From an uncultured Bacteroidales bacterium (GTDB lineage Bacteria > Bacteroidota > Bacteroidia > Bacteroidales > UBA932): 59,527 bases of DNA. The stretch is taken from contig CAMXAU010000017.1 in NCBI GenBank assembly GCA_947179325.1, positions 1 to 59,527 on the forward strand, written 5' to 3'. A program made the position numbers and the translations under genes. Below are positions 9,162-18,308 of this stretch, piece after piece. Positions within the stretch are counted from its first letter, which is position 1; every line of letters starts with the position of its first letter. Under the pieces are notes generated by a model. That model saw only the letters and a list, made by a program, of their open reading frames with translations. It had not been told where the DNA came from and did not search any database.

Positions 9162-9899
9162 CTATTTGTTCTTTTCCAGATATAGCTCGACAGCCTTTGC
9201 CACAGACGGTGCTTCCACAGACGGTGCGGAAATGGCTATCTCAAGGCCGGCGGTCTCCATTGCCTTTATTACGGATTTGCCGTATGAGACAAATTTCTTG
9301 TCCTCCTGCCTGAATTCCGGAAAATTCTCGAAAAGGGACTTGACATCCGCCTTGTTGTAAAGTACAAACATGTCGTAGGAGCTGATGTCTATGCTCTTGA
9401 GGTCCTGTGAAACTGACTTCACGAAAATAGCAGAAGTGTGGTCAAGCCCACGCTTCTCAAAATCCGCAGTTATGTCATTGTCTGCTGAATCAGATGTCGC
9501 AATGAGGAATTTCTCTCCCTTGTGCTTTGTCCCTATCAGGGAAAGCACGGACTCTTTCGTCCCGTCGCCGAAGAATATCTTCCGCTTTCTGTAGACGATG
9601 TGCTTCTGGAGATACATTGCCACGGCTTCTGTCGTGCAGAAGTATTTCATGGTCTCGGGAATCTTGACGCGAAGCTCTTCGCAGAGATGGAAAAAGGCGT
9701 CGATAGTGGATCTTGCGGAGAATACAATGGCCGTATAGTCGAGAATGTTTATTCTCTGGGCCCTGAATTCACGCGATGAAACAGGCTCAATCAGGAAGAA
9801 CGGAATGAAGTCGAATTTCACTCCATATTTCGCTGATACCGCGTCATATGCGGCTGTTACCTTCGGAGGCTGTTGAGATACCAGGATATTCTTGATCAT
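9162..9899 (-). CDS. hemD: Uroporphyrinogen-III synthase-like protein
   Basis: This 245-residue protein shows the loose HemD pattern: N-terminal 'ILVSQQPP', 'DYTAIVFSARSTIDAFF' near residue 55, 'YFCTTEAVAMYLQK' near residue 86, 'FVLYNKADVKSLF' near residue 182, and 'FVSYGKSVIKAMETAGL' before the end. HemD cyclises hydroxymethylbilane in haem or sirohaem synthesis. The HemD family diverges strongly and no other haem gene is nearby, so the enzyme activity is inferred rather than proven. It sits in an operon-like row with rnpA and DUF4271. Confidence 0.8.
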   Translation of the reverse strand: MIKNILVSQQPPKVTAAYDAVSAKYGVKFDFIPFFLIEPVSSREFRAQRINILDYTAIVFSARSTIDAFFHLCEELRVKIPETMKYFCTTEAVAMYLQKHIVYRKRKIFFGDGTKESVLSLIGTKHKGEKFLIATSDSADNDITADFEKRGLDHTSAIFVKSVSQDLKSIDISSYDMFVLYNKADVKSLFENFPEFRQEDKKFVSYGKSVIKAMETAGLEIAISAPSVEAPSVAKAVELYLEKNK

Positions 9900-9902
9900 T
9901 TC

Positions 9903-10625
9903 TTAAAAAACTAATGCCGGGGCGACTAAAAGTCCCGTAGGTAAAAATTCAAGGGTGCAAAGGTACAAAATTGTTGTAAAAACATTGCACGAGTGGTTAA
10001 AAATTTGAAATTTACGTAATACGAAAAGCAGATAGAGCGCGCAGAGCACATATATGAGCACAGTCTTGACTGTACAGTCCGGCAAACCGGTGAGTGACAG
10101 GATGCCGGCCGTCGGGAGCAGGACCAGAGTGCAGGTACAGAAAAATGTACGGAACGCTTTGTCTGCCGCAGCGTATGTCGTCCTGTCAGTCTTTTTGCCC
10201 CTGAATGAGTATGACAGCAATGCGCGCAGCAGTATATATCCTGCAACTATCCCTATGATGGCCAGGACCCTTGAGGAAGTTTCAAGCCCTTCAAGGAAGC
10301 CCGGGGAATAGATGCTGTACCTTGATAGCATGAGGCAGAACGGGATTATCAGGATGCCGAAGATTATGTCCCTGCTTCTGCTCAGCCTCGTGCTGTACTC
10401 CAGGTTGAATGCCTCTTTCCATCTCATTGCGCAGCCTATGAGTGACGGGATGATGTCTATGAGTCTCCTTATGAAAAGTATAGCGGCAAAGACTGATGCA
10501 ATGATAAGCGCATCGGTAAGCATGTTCCAGCTTCCGTCATTGGTGCTTGCGGGGCCGAGTGGCTCGCGGCTGATTTCAAGTGTGCCTCCGGTGAAGGCAC
10601 TGTCTACCGGCATTATGTCCTCCAT
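9903..10625 (-). CDS. DUF4271 membrane protein
   Basis: This 240-residue protein has about six or seven membrane segments (for example LIIASVFAAILFI near residue 40 and VLIYVLCALYLLFVLRKF near residue 188). It matches the Bacteroidota-specific DUF4271 family by size, topology and its usual place next to a HemD-like gene. No catalytic residue can be named. The start is three bases after the SUI1 gene and the stop three bases before hemD, so the row SUI1-DUF4271-hemD-rnpA-yidD is one probable transcript. Confidence 0.8.
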   Translation of the reverse strand: MEDIMPVDSAFTGGTLEISREPLGPASTNDGSWNMLTDALIIASVFAAILFIRRLIDIIPSLIGCAMRWKEAFNLEYSTRLSRSRDIIFGILIIPFCLMLSRYSIYSPGFLEGLETSSRVLAIIGIVAGYILLRALLSYSFRGKKTDRTTYAAADKAFRTFFCTCTLVLLPTAGILSLTGLPDCTVKTVLIYVLCALYLLFVLRKFQIFNHSCNVFTTILYLCTLEFLPTGLLVAPALVF

Positions 10626-10628
10626 CCC

Positions 10629-10973
10629 CTAATTCCCGCGTTTAGCCTTGTATCCCATGCTGCACAGAATCTGCACGGCCTTGTCCCTGAAGTCGCCCTG
10701 TATCGTGATTTCCCCGTCTTTTGCAGAACCTCCGACCCCGCATTTGACCTTGAGTGTCCTGCCGAGGTCTGACAAGTCTTCTTCCTTGCCCCTGAACCCG
10801 CTTATGAGCGTAACCTGCTTGCCGCCCCTGTTTCTGCGGTCAATGGATACGATGAGCTTCTGGGATGAAGGAGGCAGTGTCTCTTCCTGCTCTTCCTCCT
10901 CCTGTGTGAAATTGAAGTCGGGATTGGTGGAGTAAACAACTCCGAGCCGCTTTTTCCAGTCGTTGTCAGCCAT
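10629..10973 (-). CDS. SUI1/eIF1-like translation factor (YciH type)
   Basis: This 114-residue protein has a variable N-terminus and a SUI1 domain. 'RNRGGKQVTLISGF' (about residues 47-60) and 'CGVGGSAKDGEITIQGDFRDKAVQILCSMGYKAKRG' fragments are typical of bacterial eIF1 homologues. These influence start-site selection on the ribosome. The ATG at 10973 gives the usual MADNDWKKRLGVVYSTNPDF start; the longer frame runs back through the promoter region. Confidence 0.92.
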   Translation of the reverse strand: MADNDWKKRLGVVYSTNPDFNFTQEEEEQEETLPPSSQKLIVSIDRRNRGGKQVTLISGFRGKEEDLSDLGRTLKVKCGVGGSAKDGEITIQGDFRDKAVQILCSMGYKAKRGN

Positions 10974-10999
10974 TTTGATGAAACAGATTTTAATTTTTG

Positions 11000-11007
11000 C
11001 AAATATA
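11000..11007 (-). promoter_or_regulatory. -7 promoter element for the SUI1-yidD gene row
   Basis: On the minus strand the bases read TATATTTG, a full match to TAnnTTTG, 27 bases before the SUI1 start. No clear -33 element was seen. Confidence 0.5.
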
Positions 11008-11030
11008 GTTATTCTGTTTGTATATTTGTA

Positions 11031-11038
11031 AGTTTGTT
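11031..11038 (+). promoter_or_regulatory. -7 promoter element for the DUF2723 gene
   Basis: TATATTTG on the plus strand matches the Bacteroides -7 consensus and lies about 110 bases before the DUF2723 start. A second match, TAAATTTG (11140-11147), is too close to the ATG to serve unless the mRNA is leaderless. Confidence 0.4.
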
Positions 11039-11149
11039 GCATCTGCATGGCGGCTTTTCTTCCATCGCCGGTGCGGAAATGCCGGTCACGTGGCCTTTGG
11101 TGCCCAGTGCGGCCTGGCTTTATGATAATTCATTGACATTAAATTTGCT

Positions 11150-14100
11150 ATGGATAAAAAGAAATTCAATTTATGGAACAGGTTGTCTGCAGCGGCTGTC
11201 TTTGTCGTGGCTTCTGTGACATATCTGATGACTATTGAACCGACTGCATCATTCTGGGATTGCGGGGAATTTATCGCCTCTTCATATAAGCTTGAGGTGG
11301 GACATCCTCCGGGAAACCCTGTCTTCCAGCTTATTGCAAGGTTCTTTTCAATGTTTGCGGACAATATGCATGCAGCCATTGCAATCAATGCAATGAATGC
11401 CATCTGCTCATCCTTGACGATACTTTTCCTCTATCTGACGGTCGCCTTCCTTGCCAAGAGGCTTGTAAAGCAGTCTGAGGACGGGACCTATACAGTCGGG
11501 AAAGCCATCGCCATATACGGGGCCGGGATTGTAGGCTCCCTTGCATACTGCTTCTCCGATACGTTCTGGTTCTCGGCTGTCGAGGGTGAGGTCTATGCTA
11601 TGTCCTCTCTCTTTACGGCACTCGTGTTCTGGGCGATGATCAAATGGTATGAGCAGGCTGACGAGCCGTATTCAAACAGGTGGATTGTCCTCATCTCTTT
11701 TCTGATGGGCCTCTCCATAGGTGTCCATCTGCTCAATCTGCTCGCAATTCCTGCCCTGGTGTTCCTTTACTATTACAGGAAGAGAGAAGACGGCAGCTAT
11801 TCATTCCGTGACTATCTCAAGATCTTTGCTGTCTCATGCGTGATCCTTGCGATTGTCCTGTTTGTCATAATACCATATCTTCCGAAGACGGCCGCGTATT
11901 TTGACCTGTTCTTTGTGAATGTCCTCGGGCTGCCGTTCAATTCGGGTGCGGCATTCTTCATGGCTGTGCTGCTTGCGCTCTGCTTCTGGGGGATGTTCAC
12001 GACAATGAAGAAAGGCAAGGTGTTCTTGAATACAGCCCTGCTCTGCTTCACGGCAATAATAATAGGTTTCTCTATTTTCTCGATTGTCATCATACGCTCA
12101 TCGGTGAAGACACCTACCAATGAGTATCAGCCGGACAACCCTTTCACCCTGGTACGCTATCTCGGGCGTGAGCAGTACGGAAGCAATCCGCTTATATACG
12201 GTCAGTATTTCGGTGCTCCGTACGATGTCGATGTCCCTGAATACTGGGCTCCGATGAACGGCAGGTATATAAAGGCTGACGGGCAGATGACATATAAGTT
12301 CAAGCCGGATGGAAAGATGCTTTTCCCGAGGATGTGGGCGAGCAGTCCGGACGGACGCTATGAAGAGTTCTATGAGAGCTATATGAACGGCCGAGGCAAA
12401 TCTGTGAAGGGCACGGACTACAAGAAACCGAGATTTATAGATAATCTTGCATTCTTCTTTGACTACCAGCTCAACTGGATGTACTGGAGGTATTTCATGT
12501 GGAATTTTGCCGGGCGGCAGAATGATATCCATAGCCCTACGCCGGGTGAGATATTTACCGGAAACTGGGAATGCGGGATACCTTTCATTGATGATATCCG
12601 TCTCGGGGACCAGGGCGATGCGCCTGCGTACCTTAAGGAGAACAAGGGTAAGAACCACTATTATATGCTTCCTCTCCTGCTTGGGATAATCGGCATCTTC
12701 TTCCAGTTCGGCAAGGACAAGAGGGGATGCTGGGTGACTTTCCTGCTCTTCTTCATGACGGGCATTGCCGTTGTGCTCTATCTTAACCAGCCGCCGTACC
12801 AGGTGCGTGAGAGAGACTATGCGTATGCCGGTTCTTTCTATGCCTTCAGCATATGGATAGGGCTTGCTGTGGTGGCTGCATATTCATGGATATCCGATGC
12901 CATCGGGAAATCAGGGAAGAAAATGTCATCCGGTGCCTCTGCTGCAGTGGCTTCCGCCGTTTCTGTGCTCTTCCTCGGTGTCCCTGTGCTTATGGCGCAG
13001 CAGAACTGGGATGACCATGACAGGAGCAACAGGTATACCTCTGTGGAGATGGCAAGGAACTATCTGAATTCCGTCGGGCCGAACGGCATCCTGATAACCC
13101 ATGGTGACAACGATACATTCCCTCTGTGGTATGCCCAGGAGGTAGAGGGAGTGCGTACGGATGTGCGTATCTGCAACACTTCGCTTCTCGGCACAGACTG
13201 GCATATCGACCAGATGAAATATGCCTGCAACGAGTCCGCGCCTCTTGACTTGACCGTCGGGCTTGACCAGTACCTGTATGGCACCAACGAGGCTGTGTAC
13301 CTGTATGATACCAGGGAGACTGTAATATCGATATCTGATGTGATGAAGGTCTTCAAGGATTCAAGGGCAAAAGTCACGCTGTCCAGCGGAAGGAAAGCAG
13401 ACTACATAATCTCCAGGAGGATAAGCCTCCCTGTGAATAAGGAGAATGTCATAAAGTACGGGATACTTGACGAGAAATACGCAGACCTGATCCCGGATGA
13501 GATTATCCTTACTATGCCTCAAGAAAAATATTATGTCACAAAGCCAGAGCTGTTTATGCTTGACCTGCTTTCCAACTATCAGTGGGACAGGCCTATAAAT
13601 ATGCTTAATATGGGAGGTGACCTCAATATCGGAATAAAGGATTATCTGATGTATGAGGGATTCTCATACAAATTCGTCCCGATCAAGAACAGGACAAGGC
13701 AGACCGAGGTCGGCTTTGCGGATCCGGAGGACCTGTATTACAAGATGACAGAGGTCTATTCATGGGATGCACTGAAGAGGACTGACTATTTTGTGGACTA
13801 TCAGAACCTCTATACATTCTGCGGAGTGATGTCGCAGAGGGGGCTATTTGTCAACGCGGCCAAGGAGATGCTCAAGGCCGGCAGGCCTGACAGGGCAGTT
13901 GAGCTGCTTGACAAGTGCCAGGAATGTGTTCCTGTCGAGAACTTCCCTCTCAACATGTCATATCTCGGATTCATAAATGAGCACAATGTCTTCGATATCA
14001 TTTCTGTCTATTTCATCGCCGGGGCTCCAGAAAAGGCCCTGGACCTTGCAGACAGGTTCAGGGATGAACTGCTTGAATCAGCTGTGTTCTATCTTGAATT

Positions 14101-14245
14101 CTACGATTATGCGAAAACTGAGTTCAGCGAGACCTGCAAATATGTGTATTATCTCGCTGACATTCTCAGGCAGAACGGGTATGACGACAAGGGGCAGGCA
14201 ATGGAGAAGACTCTCGAGGATATGGTGAAGATCATGTCTGAATAG
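11150..14245 (+). CDS. DUF2723 polytopic membrane protein with helical C-terminus
   Basis: This large protein has 1031 residues. The N-terminal third has the DUF2723 pattern 'TASFWDCGEFIASSYKLEVGHPPGNP' (about residues 30-55, key pieces FWDCGEF and GHPPGNP), followed by many membrane segments as in GT-C glycosyltransferases. The middle is soluble, with 'DNDTFPLWYAQEVEGVRTDVRI'-type sequence near residue 650. The end looks like helical repeats (AAKEMLKAGRPDRAVELLDKC). DUF2723 proteins are found across Bacteroidota and are suspected protein or lipid glycosyltransferases. The exact reaction is not visible here. Confidence 0.88.
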   Translation: MDKKKFNLWNRLSAAAVFVVASVTYLMTIEPTASFWDCGEFIASSYKLEVGHPPGNPVFQLIARFFSMFADNMHAAIAINAMNAICSSLTILFLYLTVAFLAKRLVKQSEDGTYTVGKAIAIYGAGIVGSLAYCFSDTFWFSAVEGEVYAMSSLFTALVFWAMIKWYEQADEPYSNRWIVLISFLMGLSIGVHLLNLLAIPALVFLYYYRKREDGSYSFRDYLKIFAVSCVILAIVLFVIIPYLPKTAAYFDLFFVNVLGLPFNSGAAFFMAVLLALCFWGMFTTMKKGKVFLNTALLCFTAIIIGFSIFSIVIIRSSVKTPTNEYQPDNPFTLVRYLGREQYGSNPLIYGQYFGAPYDVDVPEYWAPMNGRYIKADGQMTYKFKPDGKMLFPRMWASSPDGRYEEFYESYMNGRGKSVKGTDYKKPRFIDNLAFFFDYQLNWMYWRYFMWNFAGRQNDIHSPTPGEIFTGNWECGIPFIDDIRLGDQGDAPAYLKENKGKNHYYMLPLLLGIIGIFFQFGKDKRGCWVTFLLFFMTGIAVVLYLNQPPYQVRERDYAYAGSFYAFSIWIGLAVVAAYSWISDAIGKSGKKMSSGASAAVASAVSVLFLGVPVLMAQQNWDDHDRSNRYTSVEMARNYLNSVGPNGILITHGDNDTFPLWYAQEVEGVRTDVRICNTSLLGTDWHIDQMKYACNESAPLDLTVGLDQYLYGTNEAVYLYDTRETVISISDVMKVFKDSRAKVTLSSGRKADYIISRRISLPVNKENVIKYGILDEKYADLIPDEIILTMPQEKYYVTKPELFMLDLLSNYQWDRPINMLNMGGDLNIGIKDYLMYEGFSYKFVPIKNRTRQTEVGFADPEDLYYKMTEVYSWDALKRTDYFVDYQNLYTFCGVMSQRGLFVNAAKEMLKAGRPDRAVELLDKCQECVPVENFPLNMSYLGFINEHNVFDIISVYFIAGAPEKALDLADRFRDELLESAVFYLEFYDYAKTEFSETCKYVYYLADILRQNGYDDKGQAMEKTLEDMVKIMSE

Positions 14246-14253
14246 TACTGCCG

Positions 14254-14742
14254 ATGGATGCCGTAGTTTCAATATTGGCTGTGCTGGCCGGTATCGCTGG
14301 TATTGCCGGGAGTGTGCTTCCTGCGATACCGGGGCCGCCGCTGAGCTGGCTGGGGCTTCTTCTGCTCTATTTCTGGGGCGGGACTGACGGTGCAGGGGAG
14401 AGGATGTCCTTGACCTTGCTTCTTGTCTGGCTCGGGATTGTAATTGTGGTATGTGCGGTGGACTACCTTATACCGATGTATTTCACAAAGCTTACAGGAG
14501 GAAGCCGGTATGCCTCAAGAGGGGCTTTGGCCGGGCTTGTCATAGGTCTTGTTTTCCCTCCTGTTGGCATGATTGCCGGTTCTTTTGCCGGAGCTTTCCT
14601 TGCAGAGCTGATATTCGCCAGCAAGACAGCCGGGGGAGCATTGAAATCTGCCTTTGGCTCTTTCCTGGGCTTCCTGGCCGGTACCGGGCTCAAGCTGGTC
14701 ACGGCCGGTGTGATGATGTATTATATAATTGTATATCTGTAG
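14254..14742 (+). CDS. DUF456 membrane protein
   Basis: This 162-residue hydrophobic protein has four or five membrane segments and glycine-rich stretches ('VLPAIPGPPLSWLGLLLLY', 'GLVFPPVGMIAGSFAGAFLAEL'). This is the DUF456 pattern, with glycine-zipper-like repeats. It begins eight bases after the DUF2723 stop and is probably co-transcribed with it. Function unknown. Confidence 0.85.
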   Translation: MDAVVSILAVLAGIAGIAGSVLPAIPGPPLSWLGLLLLYFWGGTDGAGERMSLTLLLVWLGIVIVVCAVDYLIPMYFTKLTGGSRYASRGALAGLVIGLVFPPVGMIAGSFAGAFLAELIFASKTAGGALKSAFGSFLGFLAGTGLKLVTAGVMMYYIIVYL

Positions 14743-14769
14743 CGAAGTAAATCTTCAGCGGCTGCAGAT
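14735..14769 (+). terminator. Strong hairpin terminator after DUF456
   Basis: ATCTGTAGC (14735-14743) pairs with GCTGCAGAT (14761-14769), with an inner GAAG/CTTC stem. A run of A and then T (AAAAAAGTTTTTT) follows. The hairpin overlaps the DUF456 stop codon and should end the DUF2723-DUF456 transcript before the methyltransferase gene. Confidence 0.65.
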
Positions 14770-14786
14770 AAAAAAGTTTTTTGCCA

Positions 14787-15719
14787 ATGACAATAGAGTC
14801 ACCTGGAGCATTCTGGAAAGACTATGAACTTGTAGATTCCGGAAATTTTGAGAAACTGGAGCGTTTCGGACGCTATTATCTGTCACGTCCCGAGCCGAAG
14901 GCCCTTTGGGACAAGACTCTTTCCGACGCGGAGTGGAGAAAGCTGACGCATGTCAATTTCAGGCCGGGAGCCGGGTTCGGCAAGGCGGGGAAAGAAGACA
15001 GCGGCACATGGGAGCGTATGAGGAAGATGGACGACCAGTGGGTTATACGGTATAATGGCGGGCAGGCTGGACTGGACTTCTCGCTGCGCCTCGGACTGAC
15101 CTCGTTCAAGCATGTCGGGGTCTTCCCTGAGCAGTCTTCCAATTGGGAATATATCTACAGGCAGACTTCAGAACTGGTGGAGAAGGCAAAGGCTTCCGGT
15201 GCTCCGAAGCCTAAGGTCCTTAATCTTTTCGCATATACCGGTGCAGCATCGCTGGCTGCGAAGGCGGCAGGAGCAGATGTGACACACCTGGATTCTGTGC
15301 GCCAGGTCGTGACATGGGCCAGGAACAATATGGAGCTGAGCTCTCTTGACAATGTGAGGTGGGTTGTCGAGGATGCTTTGAAATTTGCCCGCCGTGAAGC
15401 CAGGAGGGCAAATGTCTACCAGGGTATAATCCTTGACCCGCCGGCATACGGCCATGGACCGGACGGGGAGAAATGGAAACTTGATGAATGTCTTTATGAC
15501 ATGCTGAAATGCGTCAGTGCAATCCTTGCCCCGATGGACAGTTTCATGGTGCTGAACCTTTATTCTAACGGCTATTCCGCTGTTCTTGGCGAGACGCTTG
15601 TGAAAGAGGCATTTTGCCTCAAGACCGGCTATAGGTCGCTTGACTGCGGAGAGCTGGTCTTGAGGGATTCATACGGGAAGAATCTGCCTTTGAGTGTCTT
15701 TGTGCGTCTTAGAAGGTAA
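14787..15719 (+). CDS. Class I SAM-dependent methyltransferase (RlmI-like)
   Basis: This protein has 310 residues. The SAM-binding motif I is 'LNLFAYTGAASLAAKAAG' (about residues 147-164), and the catalytic region has 'GIILDPPAYGHGPDGEKW' (about residues 213-230). That combination belongs to the COG1092 group that methylates 23S rRNA (RlmI/RlmK-like), although it lacks an N-terminal PUA domain. I chose ATG 14787 over the TTG two codons earlier. It converges on the aminopeptidase gene with a three-base gap. Confidence 0.82.
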   Translation: MTIESPGAFWKDYELVDSGNFEKLERFGRYYLSRPEPKALWDKTLSDAEWRKLTHVNFRPGAGFGKAGKEDSGTWERMRKMDDQWVIRYNGGQAGLDFSLRLGLTSFKHVGVFPEQSSNWEYIYRQTSELVEKAKASGAPKPKVLNLFAYTGAASLAAKAAGADVTHLDSVRQVVTWARNNMELSSLDNVRWVVEDALKFARREARRANVYQGIILDPPAYGHGPDGEKWKLDECLYDMLKCVSAILAPMDSFMVLNLYSNGYSAVLGETLVKEAFCLKTGYRSLDCGELVLRDSYGKNLPLSVFVRLRR

Positions 15720-15722
15720 TTC

Positions 15723-17159
15723 CTATTCGCCGGCCATTGCGTTTTCCACATCGTCTGCCTTGATCGGCAGGCGGTGAGGCCCGAGATGGCGTGCTCCGTC
15801 TTCTGTGATCAGGATGTCGTCTTCAAGCCTGATTCCGCCGAAGTCATTGTATGCTTCCAGCTTCTGGTAGTTTACGAAGCCTTTGTCAGTGCCGTCCTCT
15901 TTCCATTTGGCGATGAGTGCAGGTATGAAGTATATTCCAGGTTCATCCGTAATTACATGTCCCGGATGCAGCCTGCGTGCCATGCGGAGGCTGCCAAGGC
16001 CAAGCTGGCTGGAGCGTTTCTGGTCATCGTCATATCCGACAAGGTTCTCGCCGAGGTCTTCCATGTCGTGCACATCAATTCCCATGTTATGCCCAAGGCC
16101 ATGCGGCATGAACAGGCCTGCGATGCCTTCTGCCGCCATGCTGTCCACATCTCCGCGTACAATGTCAAGGCTTTTCAGCCCCTCAAGCATGTTCTTCGCC
16201 ACTGCAATGTGGATGTCGCGGTATGTCGTGCCAGGTCTGCATAGCTTGAAGGCAAGTTCATTGCAGTTCTCTACAATATCATAGATGTCGCGCTGCCTCT
16301 GCGTGAATCTTCCGCTGCATGGATATGTCCTTGTAAAGTCGGAGGCATAATGGGTGTTGCTTTCAGCCCCGGCATCCACAAGAAGCAGGTTGCCCGGGGT
16401 TATGGTCATATTGTGTGAATGGTTGTGCAGGGTCTCTCCGTGCTGTGAGAGTATTGTGGTGAAAGAGACTCCCCAGCCCCTGGAAATGGTTACTCCCTCC
16501 ATTCTTCCCACAATCTCCTGCTCCGGAGTGCCTGGCTTGCACCCCTGCCTTGCTGCCGTGTGCATCAGATAGCCGATTTCACAGGCTTTGTCTATCTCGG
16601 AGATTTCGCATGGCTCCTTTATAAGGCGCATTGAAATTATTGCCCTGACAAGCTCCTCAGAGGCCTTGCCGCATGAGACAGGGGCGACTTTGCGTACATC
16701 TTCCGCCGGTATGCCGAGCAGCGAGGAAACCTTCATCGTGTTGTAGTACCTTGATGTGGGGAGAAAGTGTACTGGCCTTCCCTGTGATACCGCTTTCCTG
16801 ACTTCATTGTCGAAATCCGCCGCCGGTGCGCTCCTGTGGACCCCGGCTTTCTCCGCCTTTGACTGCACGCTTGGCTGTGGTCCCATCCATATGATGTCGT
16901 CTATGTCCACATCGTTTCCGTAGATTGCCTCCTCTCCATTGTCAAGGTCAAGGATTGCAGCGAAACCAGGCTCGTCTATTCCCCAGTAATAGAGGAATGA
17001 GCTTTCCTGGCGGAACTTGTAGTCATTCCCCCTGTAGTTCTGCGGAGCTTCCACATTGCCTGTAAATATTGCTATGCCGCGCTTGCCTTCCTGGGCCTTG
17101 TCCGCCATCTTCTCAAGCAGGATCCTGCGCCTGTTCTGATATACTTCCCTGTTAAACAT
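15723..17159 (-). CDS. Aminopeptidase P-type metallopeptidase (M24B)
   Basis: This 478-residue enzyme has an N-terminal creatinase-like domain (MFNREVYQNRRRILLEKM, 'GNDYKFRQESSFLYYWG') and a C-terminal pita-bread M24 domain. The metal ligands can be seen in 'LLVDAGAESNTHYASDFTRTYP', 'HGLGHNMGIDVHDMED', 'VITDEPGIYF' and 'GGIRLEDDILIT'. It cleaves Xaa-Pro bonds at peptide N-termini. No signal peptide is present from the start chosen at 17159; the longer frame adds 28 residues upstream. A matching promoter lies 54 bases before this start. Confidence 0.93.
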   Translation of the reverse strand: MFNREVYQNRRRILLEKMADKAQEGKRGIAIFTGNVEAPQNYRGNDYKFRQESSFLYYWGIDEPGFAAILDLDNGEEAIYGNDVDIDDIIWMGPQPSVQSKAEKAGVHRSAPAADFDNEVRKAVSQGRPVHFLPTSRYYNTMKVSSLLGIPAEDVRKVAPVSCGKASEELVRAIISMRLIKEPCEISEIDKACEIGYLMHTAARQGCKPGTPEQEIVGRMEGVTISRGWGVSFTTILSQHGETLHNHSHNMTITPGNLLLVDAGAESNTHYASDFTRTYPCSGRFTQRQRDIYDIVENCNELAFKLCRPGTTYRDIHIAVAKNMLEGLKSLDIVRGDVDSMAAEGIAGLFMPHGLGHNMGIDVHDMEDLGENLVGYDDDQKRSSQLGLGSLRMARRLHPGHVITDEPGIYFIPALIAKWKEDGTDKGFVNYQKLEAYNDFGGIRLEDDILITEDGARHLGPHRLPIKADDVENAMAGE

Positions 17160-17212
17160 ATTGTATTGTTTTAGTTGTTCCGCTGCTCGCGATGTCTTTC
17201 GCGGCAGAAACG

Positions 17213-17243
17213 CAAACATACATAAAAATCGGAGATACGTCAA
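17213..17243 (-). promoter_or_regulatory. Promoter of the aminopeptidase gene
   Basis: On the minus strand TATGTTTG (17213-17220) matches the -7 consensus, and TTG (17241-17243) lies 20 bases upstream at the -33 position. This is a well-spaced Bacteroides promoter. Confidence 0.6.
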
Positions 17244-17271
17244 GATTATTCCGAACTGAAAAACATATTTG

Positions 17272-17279
17272 TATTTTTG
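17272..17279 (+). promoter_or_regulatory. -7 promoter element for the patatin gene
   Basis: TATTTTTG matches TAnnTTTG and lies 18 bases before the patatin ATG. It is divergent from the aminopeptidase promoter. Confidence 0.5.
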
Positions 17280-17297
17280 TATCTCTAAATAATCATT

Positions 17298-18308
17298 ATG
17301 GAAGCAAGCAATACAAAAGATGTCGCTCTTGTGCTTTCAAGCGGGGGGCCGAGAGGATTCGCCTATATCGGCGCGATTGAAGAACTGGAGAGGAGGTGCT
17401 ACAGGATTACATCCGTGGCAGGTACATCCATAGGTTCTCTCATAGGAGGCATATATGCCGCGGGGAAATTGCCAGAGGTAAAGGAATGGCTCTTTACGCT
17501 TGATGCGTGGAAAGTTTTCTCCCTGATGGACATTTCCTTGAGCATGAACCATATCGTCAAGGGGGACAAGGTCATAGATGCAATAAAGGAGATTGTACCG
17601 TCTGTAAACATAGAAGACCTTGGGATTCCCTACAAGGCTGTTGCGACGGACCTGTTCACTGGAGAAGAGGTCGTGTTCAGCGAAGGTGACCTTTTCCAGG
17701 CGATAAGGGCGTCCATCTCCATCCCGTCCCTTTTCCGTCCTGTAAAATATGGCTACCGCACGCTGGTTGATGGCGGCATCGTCAACACTATGCCTCTTGA
17801 CCGTGTGGACAGGAACGGGCACGACATCCTTGTGGCGTTTGACGTGAACGATGTGGATGTTGAGGGGATAACGAGGGAATTGCAGCAGGAAGCCAGGGAA
17901 GAGGAAGAAAGGATTGCTGCCGGCAGGGAACTTTCAGACAGGACACGGGCTATCATCGAGTCTGTACGCCATGATGACGGGATAGGCATGATGGAGAAGA
18001 TAAAACTGGCGGGCCAGCATGGGCACAAGATTCTTGCAAATGCCATCCAGCGCATGACAAATACGCATGAATCATTGCTTGAAGGCATTGACGGAAGCTA
18101 TTACAGCATCCTGTCAAGGACATTCTCGCTGATGAACCATTCTCTGGCGAAGGTGGCTGCAGAGCGTTTCAGGCCTGATGTACTTGTCAAGATGCCGTTT
18201 GATGCATACGGTGAAATCGCGGACTACGCAAAGGCGAGGGAGATTTCAGAGGCAGGAAGGGAACTGATGGCAGAGGCCCTGGACATATACGAGTCAAAGG
18301 GACTCTGA
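17298..18308 (+). CDS. Patatin-like phospholipase
   Basis: This 336-residue protein carries the complete patatin catalytic set: oxyanion loop 'SSGGPRGFAYIGAIEEL' (residues 14-30), nucleophile 'GTSIGS' (Ser near 43) and catalytic 'DGG' in 'TLVDGGIVNT' (Asp near 157). Such enzymes hydrolyse acyl groups from lipids. There is no signal peptide, so it is probably cytoplasmic or membrane-associated. Its last 15 bases overlap the end of the convergent lipoprotein gene. Confidence 0.93.
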   Translation: MEASNTKDVALVLSSGGPRGFAYIGAIEELERRCYRITSVAGTSIGSLIGGIYAAGKLPEVKEWLFTLDAWKVFSLMDISLSMNHIVKGDKVIDAIKEIVPSVNIEDLGIPYKAVATDLFTGEEVVFSEGDLFQAIRASISIPSLFRPVKYGYRTLVDGGIVNTMPLDRVDRNGHDILVAFDVNDVDVEGITRELQQEAREEEERIAAGRELSDRTRAIIESVRHDDGIGMMEKIKLAGQHGHKILANAIQRMTNTHESLLEGIDGSYYSILSRTFSLMNHSLAKVAAERFRPDVLVKMPFDAYGEIADYAKAREISEAGRELMAEALDIYESKGL